Shown: in pieces, positions 7,746-15,191 of the stretch
How the letters are laid out: every line of letters starts with the position of its first letter
Numbering within the stretch: position 1 is the stretch's first letter
Origin: Sandaracinus amylolyticus
GTDB taxonomy: Bacteria > Myxococcota_A > Polyangia > Polyangiales > Sandaracinaceae
Direction of reading: 5' to 3'
Length of the DNA: 64,000 nt
Assembly: GCF_000737325.1 (NCBI RefSeq)
Contig: NZ_CP011125.1
Location: 9,114,001 to 9,178,000, forward strand
The notes under the pieces: generated by a model
What the model was told of the DNA's origin: nothing
What the model saw: the letters and a program-made list of their open reading frames with translations, nothing else
Databases searched by the model: none
Program-made: the position numbers and the translations under genes

Positions 7746-10700
7746 CGATGAGGCGGTGGAGCGCGCTCGGAGTGGTGCTCGTGATCGCGCTGGGCACCGG
7801 TGCCCCCGCGCGTGGCGTGGACCTGACCACGTCGCTGCCGATCCCGTTGCCGAATCGGCCCTTCTTGTTGGTCGACGCGCCGCGGCGGTTCCTGCCGAGC
7901 GAGAGCGCGGAGGTGAACGTCGATCTCGCCGAGGAGGGCACGGTCGGGGTCGCGGTGCTGCGGGTGCACGATCCGGTCGCGCTGCTCGCGATGTCGCCCT
8001 CGCGCCAGGGGATCTCGGTGGCGCCGACCGCGCTCGGGCGCGAGTCCGAGGCGCTGATGGCGCAGTCGGGCCCGCTGCCGCGCCGAGGGACCGCGCTGAC
8101 GCTGATCGCGACGCGCGACGAGCCGCTGCGGATTCGGCGCGGACGCGGGCGCGTCGCGTCCGCGGGGGAGAGCGCGGTCTACGACAGCTACGAGGGCGAG
8201 GAGAGCGACGTCGAGACCTACGGCGTGCACGCAGGTGCGTGGGCGACCGGGAGCATCGCGCTCGGGCGCTTGCCCGAGGGCCTCTATCTCGTGCGCGTCA
8301 CCCGCGGCGCGTGGGCGGGCTCGACGCTGGTCTCGGTGGGACGCGACGTGCTGCTGGTGCGGCGCGGCGATCTCCACGACGAGGTGCGCGTGATCGGAGC
8401 CGACGGCGCGCCGCGCGCGAACGTGCGCGTGGAAGCGCGCGTGGGCGCGAGCGTGATCGCCGCGGGCGTGACCAACGCGCAGGGCGCGCTGCGGGTGCCT
8501 GCGTCGGATCGCGAGCGGCTGCGGTTCGTCGCGCGCGAGGGCGAGGACGTGACGTGGGCCGACGTCGCGCACGCCCGGATGGCGGCGTGTGATCCGCGGG
8601 TGTTCCTCGGCACCGGGCGTCCGGTGTTCCGCGCGGGCGACGTGATCCACGTGCGCGGTCAGGTGCGCGGCTGCGACACGCGCGGCGAGGAGCGCCCGCT
8701 CGCCGACGAGCCGCTCGTGCTCGCGCCCGGCGACGTCACGGTGCGCAGCGATGCGAACGGCGACTTCGTCGCGGAGCTGATCGCGCCGGCCGACGGCATC
8801 CTGCGAGCACGGGTGCGCGGGCACGAGTCGGTGCGCGACGTGACGATCGATCCGCGTCGTCTGCCGGACCGCGCGCTGACGGTGCGCGTCGATCGTGCGT
8901 ACGCCGCGTCGGGTGAGCGCGTCGCGGTCGAGGTCGCCGACGCCGACGGTGGATGGCCGCGCGTCGCGCAGGTCTCGCTGCGCACCCCGGTGGGCACGAT
9001 GTCGAGCGAGATCGGCCCCTCGCGGCCGGCGCGCTTCTCGTTCGTCATGCCGCGTCGCGACGAGGTGCTCGCGCGCGTGTCGCTCGAGGCGACCCTCGCG
9101 CAGCCGGGGCGCGTGCAGACCGCGCACGCCGAGCTGTGGACCGGCCGTCGCGCGGAGATCGTGGAGCTGTCGAGCGATCGCTCGCACGGACAGGAGAACG
9201 CGCGCATGCCGGTCCGGGTGCGCGCGAGCGATCTCGCGGGGAACGCGCGTCCGGGCGCGATCGTGGTGAGCCTGCACGGCAGTGACGGGAACGCGCGCGG
9301 CCCCGAGCGTGCGCGCTGGGACGTGCAGGCCGGCGAGGACGGATGGGCGACGCTCGACGTCGAGCTGCGCGGCGGCGGACCGTGGTGGATCGAGGCGCGC
9401 CGCGGGGAGAGCGTGGCGTCGCTGGTGGTGCGCAATCGCCCGGGCCCGCCGCAGCTCGGCACGCGCGGAGAGCTCGCGGTGCAGCCGCGCGCCGAGATCG
9501 TGGAGCCGGGCGGGACGCTCGAGGTCGACGTGCGGATGCGCGCCGGCGCGAGCGCGTGGGTGACGCTCGAGCAGGGCAGCGTGCACGCGAGCCGGCTGGT
9601 GCGCGGCTCGCAGCGCGTGACGCTCGACGTGCCGCGCGAGGCGCGCGGAATGGCGACCGTCGTCGCGACCGAGGTGCGCGGCGCCGAGGTGAAGAGCGCG
9701 AGCGCGACCGTCGAGGTGCGCACCAGCCGTCGCTTCGCGATGAGCACGGCCACCGAGCGGCGCAGCTACGCCGAGGGCGAGCGCGCGCAGGTGACGATCG
9801 AGGCGCGCGATCACGCGGGCGCGCCGCGCGACGCGGTGGTGTCGGTGTGGATGGCCGACGCGGGGTGGTGGGAGCTCGGCGACGAGCGGCACCCCGCGCC
9901 CGACGACTACTTCCGGATCGCGGGGCGCCCGGCGAGCGCCGGCGACGGCAGCGCGCCGGTGGTGTACGGCGCCGAGGAAGGGCGGCACGTCGACGCGTGG
10001 ATGGAGTGGAACGGCACGCGCGTCGAGCGCGCGAGCTTCCGTCACGGCTGGGGCTTCGGCGGCGCGCTGGTCGCGATGGAGCGCTCGGGCTCGCTGCGCG
10101 ACGTGGTGCAGGCGCTCGCGCAGGCGGCCGGGCTGCGCGGTGCCGAGGTGTGCGAGCGCGCGAACGCGCGCCACGAGCCGGTGAGCGTGCGCGCGCAGCA
10201 GCTGCCGTGGGATCTGATCGCGATGCGCACCCACGAGCTCGCGAGCGTGCAGCTCGACGGCGAGGAAGCGCTCGGTGAGCCGTACGTGCAGGGCGGCGTG
10301 CTGCACTTCGAGTGCGGCGGGGGCACCGGCGTGTCGGGCGCCGGCGCGAGCGGAAGCGGGAGCGGGTACGGCTCGGGCACCGGCGGGATGGGCATGCGCG
10401 GCGGGGCGCGCGAGGAGCGGCTCGAGGGCACGCTGTTCTTCCTCGGGCGCCTCGCGCTCGGCGCCGACGGTCGCGAGGTGATCGAGATCCCGCTCCCGGC
10501 GCACCCGGGGCGCTGGCGCATCGAGGCGCTGGCGATCGCGGACGATGGAGGGGGCGCCTCGGCGAGCGCGGTCGTGCACACCACGCGTCCGGTCGTCGCG
10601 ACGATCCAGGCGCCGCGGCGGCTCGCGGTGGGCGACGAGAGCGAGCTGCGCATCGACGTGCTCGCGCCGAGCGCGGCGGGCGCCACCGTGGAGATCGCGA

Positions 10701-12370
10701 TCGCGAGCGGCGGGGAGCTCGTGATCGAAGGCGAAGCGCGCTCGGTCGCGATCGACGCCCGCGGGCACGGCTCGCTGCCGCTGCGGGTGCGCGCGGTGCG
10801 GGAAGGGCGATCATCGGTGACGGTTCGCGCTGCGGTCGCGAGCGGCGCCGACGACGAGGTGCGCACCGACGTCGAGGTCGCACCGAGCGCGACGTCGCAG
10901 CCGGTCGCGATGCGCGCGGTCATCGGGCCCGACGCGACCGACGTGATGATCCCGGTCCCGCCTCGAGTGCGCGACGCCGTGCTGCGCGTCCGTGTGGGCA
11001 GCGACGTCGCGGCGATGGTGCGCGAGCGGCTCGAGGTGCTCCACGCGCCGCAGTGGCAGGTCCCGGTGCTGCGCGCGGATCGCCTCGGCGCGCTCCTCGC
11101 GCTGGCGCGCGCGAGCGATGACGACGCGGTCGTGCGCGCGGTGCGCGGGGAAGCAGCAGCGCTGATCGCGAGCGCGGAGGCGGACGCCGGCGGAGACGGA
11201 TCGCTCTCGTGGTGGGCCGGCATCGCGCGCGACGACGTGATGACCGCCGAGCTCGTCTGGGGGCTCGCGCCGTGGCGCGACGACGCCGCGCTTCGCGCGG
11301 GGTGGGTGCGCGCCGCGGAGGCGCTTCGCACGCGGATGGACGCGGGAGAGATCGACGCTCGCGAAGCCGCCGCGGTCGCGGCGGCGCTGGCGCGCGCAGG
11401 TGATCGCGATCGTGCGCGGCGCTTGCTGAGCGACGCCGCGCTCGATCATCCGGACGCGCTGGTGTGGGCCGTGCGCGCGGCGCGCGCGGCGGGAGACTCG
11501 GCGTCGCCCTACGGCGCGCGGCTCGAGCCGATCGTCGACGCGATGCTCACCTCGCGCGCGACCGGCGGCACCTGCTTCACCGGGTTCCTCTGCACGGCCC
11601 GTCAGAGCGAGCGCGCGACGATGGCGCGCGCCGCCGAGGCGCTGATCGAGAGCGGGCGTCCTGGCGCGCGCGAGCGTGCGGCGCGCATCGCGATGCGGAT
11701 CGCGGAGCGCCCCGCCGACGTCGGCGCGTGGACGTGGGGCGACGCCGACGCGGACGTGCTCGCGCTCATCGCGCGGCTCGAGGACGGGCACGCCGACGAC
11801 GTCGTCGCGACGGTGGTGCAGGGCGAGCGACGCCTCGCGCGGGTGCGCGGCGACGCGAGCGTCGTGGTGCCCGCGGGAGACGAGCCGATCGCGCTGCGCT
11901 TCGAAGGCGGGCGCGGGCGCTTCGTGCTCGCGTCGATCGACGGCGTGGTCGACGTCGACGCGACGCGCGCCGGGCGCGGGAACGTGCCCGTCGAGCGGCG
12001 ATTCGTGAGCGAGCGCGGCGGGCAGTTCGTGGAGATCGAGCTGACGCTGCGCCGCGATGCGCGGGACGTCGCGCTGTCGGTCCCGCTGCCCGCCGGGCTC
12101 GAGCTCGGGCGCGCGACCGTCGGCGTGAGCGCGACCGGGCGCCGCTTCACGTGGTGGGGCGCCGAGGTCGACGCCGGGCCCGAGGTGCCGCGTCTGGCGC
12201 GCGATGCGTCGGGGCTCGCGCTGCGCTGGGAGCGCTTGCGCGCCGGGCGCTACGTAGTGCGCGTGCCGCTCGTCCAGAGCGCGCGCGGTCGCTTCACCGC
12301 GGGCGCGGTGCTGCTGCGCACCGCCGACGACACGACGTGGGGCCTCGCCCCGCCGCTCGTGCTGGAGTGA
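7742..12370 (+). CDS. Alpha-2-macroglobulin-like protein without thioester, with an STN-like insert
   Basis: 1542 residues with a signal peptide (cleavage near APARG). An MG2-type domain starts near residue 290 (FRAGDVIHVRGQVRG), more macroglobulin strands follow, and a second MG block sits near 670 (AEGERAQVTIEARD). The A2M core is near 895-935 (LFFLGRLALGADGREVIEIPLPAHPGRWRIEALA), with a helical thioester-domain-like region near 1110-1400. No CxEQ thioester motif is present, so covalent trapping of proteases is unlikely. Just before a Gly/Ser-rich linker (about 860-885), residues about 780-835 (LRDVVQALAQAAGL...VSVRAQQLPWDLIAM) look like a secretin/TonB short N-terminal domain. It is coupled to the upstream DUF2135 gene and probably acts in the periplasm as a protease-inhibitor-like or structural protein. 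Confidence 0.85.
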   Translation: MTMRRWSALGVVLVIALGTGAPARGVDLTTSLPIPLPNRPFLLVDAPRRFLPSESAEVNVDLAEEGTVGVAVLRVHDPVALLAMSPSRQGISVAPTALGRESEALMAQSGPLPRRGTALTLIATRDEPLRIRRGRGRVASAGESAVYDSYEGEESDVETYGVHAGAWATGSIALGRLPEGLYLVRVTRGAWAGSTLVSVGRDVLLVRRGDLHDEVRVIGADGAPRANVRVEARVGASVIAAGVTNAQGALRVPASDRERLRFVAREGEDVTWADVAHARMAACDPRVFLGTGRPVFRAGDVIHVRGQVRGCDTRGEERPLADEPLVLAPGDVTVRSDANGDFVAELIAPADGILRARVRGHESVRDVTIDPRRLPDRALTVRVDRAYAASGERVAVEVADADGGWPRVAQVSLRTPVGTMSSEIGPSRPARFSFVMPRRDEVLARVSLEATLAQPGRVQTAHAELWTGRRAEIVELSSDRSHGQENARMPVRVRASDLAGNARPGAIVVSLHGSDGNARGPERARWDVQAGEDGWATLDVELRGGGPWWIEARRGESVASLVVRNRPGPPQLGTRGELAVQPRAEIVEPGGTLEVDVRMRAGASAWVTLEQGSVHASRLVRGSQRVTLDVPREARGMATVVATEVRGAEVKSASATVEVRTSRRFAMSTATERRSYAEGERAQVTIEARDHAGAPRDAVVSVWMADAGWWELGDERHPAPDDYFRIAGRPASAGDGSAPVVYGAEEGRHVDAWMEWNGTRVERASFRHGWGFGGALVAMERSGSLRDVVQALAQAAGLRGAEVCERANARHEPVSVRAQQLPWDLIAMRTHELASVQLDGEEALGEPYVQGGVLHFECGGGTGVSGAGASGSGSGYGSGTGGMGMRGGAREERLEGTLFFLGRLALGADGREVIEIPLPAHPGRWRIEALAIADDGGGASASAVVHTTRPVVATIQAPRRLAVGDESELRIDVLAPSAAGATVEIAIASGGELVIEGEARSVAIDARGHGSLPLRVRAVREGRSSVTVRAAVASGADDEVRTDVEVAPSATSQPVAMRAVIGPDATDVMIPVPPRVRDAVLRVRVGSDVAAMVRERLEVLHAPQWQVPVLRADRLGALLALARASDDDAVVRAVRGEAAALIASAEADAGGDGSLSWWAGIARDDVMTAELVWGLAPWRDDAALRAGWVRAAEALRTRMDAGEIDAREAAAVAAALARAGDRDRARRLLSDAALDHPDALVWAVRAARAAGDSASPYGARLEPIVDAMLTSRATGGTCFTGFLCTARQSERATMARAAEALIESGRPGARERAARIAMRIAERPADVGAWTWGDADADVLALIARLEDGHADDVVATVVQGERRLARVRGDASVVVPAGDEPIALRFEGGRGRFVLASIDGVVDVDATRAGRGNVPVERRFVSERGGQFVEIELTLRRDARDVALSVPLPAGLELGRATVGVSATGRRFTWWGAEVDAGPEVPRLARDASGLALRWERLRAGRYVVRVPLVQSARGRFTAGAVLLRTADDTTWGLAPPLVLE

Positions 12371-12427
12371 GGAAATCCATCGGGGGCGTCCTTCCAAGCG
12401 CAGGACGCTCACCGATAGACTCGTCGC

Positions 12428-14350
12428 GTGCGCACCACGAGCTTCGCCTACGCGGTCTTCGTCTGTCTGATCTCGCTGCTCGCTCCACCCGCTCGCGTGC
12501 ACGCGCAGGCGACGTGCGTCGACGCGACCGGCGATGCGTGCCGCAACGTGCTGCGCACCGCGCGCCCCGACGGCGTCGTCAACGACGTCTTCACCACGCG
12601 CGACGGGCTCTACGGCCCGCAGCTCAGCTTCGCGAGCTACGTGCGCGGCGCGAACGGCTGCTACGGCGTGAGCGATCGCCCGACGATCCTCGAGGGCTAC
12701 ACCTGCACCGACACCGGCGTGCCCGCGCTCGGCGCCGATCGCGCGCCCTACGCGAACTCGCTCGACTGGTACTGGACGCAGGTCTACCGCACGCGCGACG
12801 ACGGCGTGACGTTCGTCGGCGACGGCGAGCCCGGCTTCTACGAGCCCTCGCGCGGGCGCATCTACGACCTCGGCGGCGAGGCGAACCGCGTGGTGCTCTT
12901 CCCGATCACCGATCACCCGCCGCTGCCCTGCGAAGCGTTCGAGTACAGCGTCTATCTCTCGAACGATCCCAACGCGACGGTCACCGCGTCGCCCGACGCG
13001 CCGAACCCGCTGCACTGGAACCCGGCGCGGCTCATCCGCGCGTACGAGCAGGGCTGGACCCGCAACCCGACCGCGCGCGGCGCGTCGGAGGCCGCGCGCC
13101 CCGACCTCGGCACGTGGCTGCGCGACAACAGCGCGGGCGAGGCGGTCTCGGACGCGCTCGTGACGGTGTGGGCGCTCCCGTGCGGCCTCTCGTTCCGCTA
13201 CGCGTCGATTGTCGCGGGCAACTACGGCAACCCCGGCCCCGAGTGCGTCTACCACAGCAACGAGGACGAGCTCGACGCGGTCGCGGGCCTCAACGAGGAC
13301 GACACCGCGATCTGCATCGACGCCGACGGCGACGGGCACCGCGCCGCGAGCTGTGGCGGAAGTGACTGCGACGATAGCGATCCCGCCGTGCACCCCGGCG
13401 CGTTCGAGCCCTGCGACGCGACGCGCGATCTCGACTGCATGCCGATGGCGGAGTGTCCCTCGGGCACGCGCTGCGAGAGCGCGAGCGGGCTCTGCGTGAC
13501 CACGTGCTTCGAGGGTGGCTGCGGCGCGGGCTTCACGTGCACCGGGAGCGGGCTCTGCGTCGAGAGCGCGTGCGCGGCGCGCACCGAGCCCTGCCCTGCC
13601 GGCACGATCTGCCGCGCGGGCGAGTGCCGCGCGCCGTGCGACGGAGTCGTGTGCCCGCGCGGCCAGGTGTGCACCGGCGGCGCGTGCATCGATCCCTGCG
13701 CCGGCGTGGTCTGCCCGGTGAACCAGACGTGCATCGCGGGCACGCCGGGCGCGGTGACGCTCTGCGGGCCCGCGTGCACCTGCGACGAGATCTCGACGCC
13801 GCTCTGCGGCGAGGGCCGCGCGTGCGACGCGCGCGCCGACTCCCCGACGCGCGGCGAGTGTGTCGATCCCGGGTGCGAGACCGCGACCTGCGCCGCGAGC
13901 GAGGTGTGCGTCGGCGGTTCGTGCGTCGATGCGTGCGCCGGCGTGACGTGCCCGATCGGACAGCGCTGCGACGCGGGCGCGTGCGTCGTCGATCGCTGCG
14001 CGTCGGTGACGTGCCCCGGCGGTCGCGTGTGCCGCGCGGGCGAGTGCGTCGACGCGTGCGAGGGCGTGACGTGCGGCGAGGGCGAGCGCTGCCGCAACGG
14101 CGCGTGCATGCCCGACCCGTGCGCCGGGATCACCTGCGCGCCGGGCTTCGTGTGCAACGAGGGCACGTGCGTGGTGTCGGGCCCGCAGGACGCGGGCGGC
14201 AACGGCATGGACGGCGGCGGGCGCGGGCCGCGCGGGACGACCGACGGCGGATGCTGTCGCGTCGCGGGCGGCGGCGATCGCGGCACGAGCGGCGTGGTGC
14301 TGCTGGTGATCGCGCTCGCGATCGTGATCGCGGCGCGCCGTCGTGGCTGA
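12428..14350 (+). CDS. Secreted Cys-rich repeat protein with MYXO-CTERM tail
   Basis: 640 residues from GTG 12428, with a signal peptide ending in VHAQA. The N-terminal half is an unrecognised extracellular region. A Ca-binding-like DADGDGHRAASCGGSDCDDSDPAVHPGA segment near 298-325 matches the MopE/thrombospondin-type-3-like Asp/Cys repeat common in myxobacterial surface proteins. Residues about 340-580 hold repeated units of the form C-x-G-V-x-C-P-x-G-x-x-C-x-x-G-x-C-V-D. The tail has GCCRV, a hydrophobic stretch (VVLLVIALAIVIA) and ARRRG, the MYXO-CTERM layout. Probably exported and surface-displayed. The repeats resemble those in 28422-30296. Confidence 0.87.
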   Translation: MRTTSFAYAVFVCLISLLAPPARVHAQATCVDATGDACRNVLRTARPDGVVNDVFTTRDGLYGPQLSFASYVRGANGCYGVSDRPTILEGYTCTDTGVPALGADRAPYANSLDWYWTQVYRTRDDGVTFVGDGEPGFYEPSRGRIYDLGGEANRVVLFPITDHPPLPCEAFEYSVYLSNDPNATVTASPDAPNPLHWNPARLIRAYEQGWTRNPTARGASEAARPDLGTWLRDNSAGEAVSDALVTVWALPCGLSFRYASIVAGNYGNPGPECVYHSNEDELDAVAGLNEDDTAICIDADGDGHRAASCGGSDCDDSDPAVHPGAFEPCDATRDLDCMPMAECPSGTRCESASGLCVTTCFEGGCGAGFTCTGSGLCVESACAARTEPCPAGTICRAGECRAPCDGVVCPRGQVCTGGACIDPCAGVVCPVNQTCIAGTPGAVTLCGPACTCDEISTPLCGEGRACDARADSPTRGECVDPGCETATCAASEVCVGGSCVDACAGVTCPIGQRCDAGACVVDRCASVTCPGGRVCRAGECVDACEGVTCGEGERCRNGACMPDPCAGITCAPGFVCNEGTCVVSGPQDAGGNGMDGGGRGPRGTTDGGCCRVAGGGDRGTSGVVLLVIALAIVIAARRRG

Positions 14351-14360
14351 GTGATCGCGG

Positions 14361-14446
14361 GAGTGCTCGTCCCGCCGGGCCCGGACGGGAGCGCGCGAAC
14401 CGCGCGCACGGGAGGGACCGGCGGGCGAGCCGATCTTCGACCGTCG
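14361..14446. repeat. Intergenic repeat element, copy B (see 1719-1803)
   Basis: 86 bp beginning 10 nt after the MYXO-CTERM gene stop and ending next to the upstream block of the OsmC gene. It aligns along its length with copy A with a handful of substitutions. In both copies it immediately follows a plus-strand gene, which is consistent with a 3'-end or terminator role. Confidence 0.75.
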
Positions 14447-14448
14447 TC

Positions 14449-14498
14449 GATTCCACGCGGGCTTCCACGCCCGCTCCAACGCGGGCCCCGCACACCGG
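14449..14498 (+). promoter_or_regulatory. Conserved upstream block of the OsmC gene
   Basis: This 50-bp stretch aligns without gaps to 18370-18419 upstream of the diiron gene, about 37 of 50 positions identical by eye. Shared cores are gattccacgcg, gct-ccacg, caacgc and gcaca-cgg. The two blocks lie at similar distances from their start codons (92 and 85 nt). A CAAC ... CGGTC arrangement could be an ECF-type promoter, which is inference. Confidence 0.5.
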
Positions 14499-14540
14499 TC
14501 TCGTCCCGCCCGAGTCGGGCGACACGAGGAGACCGACGAC

Positions 14541-15119
14541 ATGGATCACGCTCAGCAGGTTCCCGCGCAGCCCACGACCCTCAACGGCATCGACCTCACC
14601 GCCCTCGCCACCGCGGGCGCGGCGCTCGCGAGCGACCCGACGCTCGCGCCCGTGACGTTCCGCGCCTCGACCTCGTGGCGCGGCGCGTTCCGCACCGTCA
14701 CCGAGATCGCCGACTACGACATCGGCGGCAACACCGTGTCGCGCCGCCATCGCATCGTGACCGACGAGCCGCTCGAGATCCTCGGCGGCGACAGCGCGCC
14801 GAACCCGCAGGACCTCATCCTCGCGGCGCTCGGCTCGTGCATGATGGTCGGCTTCGTCGCGGGCGCGACCCAGCGCGGCATCCGCATCGAGTCGCTCCGG
14901 ATCGACACCGCGTGCTCGTTCGATCTGCGCGGCGCGTTCGGGCTCGATCCCTCGCTCCCGCCGGGCGCGACGGTGTTCCACTACACGATCCGCGTGAGCG
15001 CGCCCGGCGCGAGCGCCGACGCGCTGCGCGAGATCCACGACGAGGTGAAGGCGCGCTCGCCGAACCGCTTCCACCTCACGACGCCCATCCGCATGGAGTC
15101 GTCGCTCGTCGTGGAGTGA
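14541..15119 (+). CDS. OsmC family protein
   Basis: 192-residue cytosolic OsmC/Ohr-superfamily protein, a family that reduces organic hydroperoxides through a reactive cysteine. The characteristic NPQDLILAALGSCMMVGFVAGA helix carries Cys100, and a second Cys sits 25 residues on (DTACSF). The closing FHLTTPIRMESSLVVE matches the usual last strand. The Ohr-type active-site Arg/Glu pair is not obvious, so it may belong to one of the less studied OsmC branches. The start (ATG 14541) follows an aggag element (14526-14530). A strong hairpin follows at 15126-15163, and the upstream 50-bp block is shared with the diiron gene. Confidence 0.88.
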   Translation: MDHAQQVPAQPTTLNGIDLTALATAGAALASDPTLAPVTFRASTSWRGAFRTVTEIADYDIGGNTVSRRHRIVTDEPLEILGGDSAPNPQDLILAALGSCMMVGFVAGATQRGIRIESLRIDTACSFDLRGAFGLDPSLPPGATVFHYTIRVSAPGASADALREIHDEVKARSPNRFHLTTPIRMESSLVVE

Positions 15120-15125
15120 TCCGTG

Positions 15126-15163
15126 ACGCAGCCCGGCGCGCCTCGTTGCGCGCCGGGCTGCGT
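15126..15163 (+). terminator. Strong hairpin between OsmC and the regulator
   Basis: A 16-bp perfect GC-rich stem (15126-15141 with 15148-15163, loop ctcgtt) starts 6 nt after the OsmC stop. There is no T-run. It fits a terminator or attenuator and argues that the regulator gene starts after it, at 15192. Confidence 0.75.
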
Positions 15164-15191
15164 GCTTGCACACGCTCCCTCGGAGGTGCGC

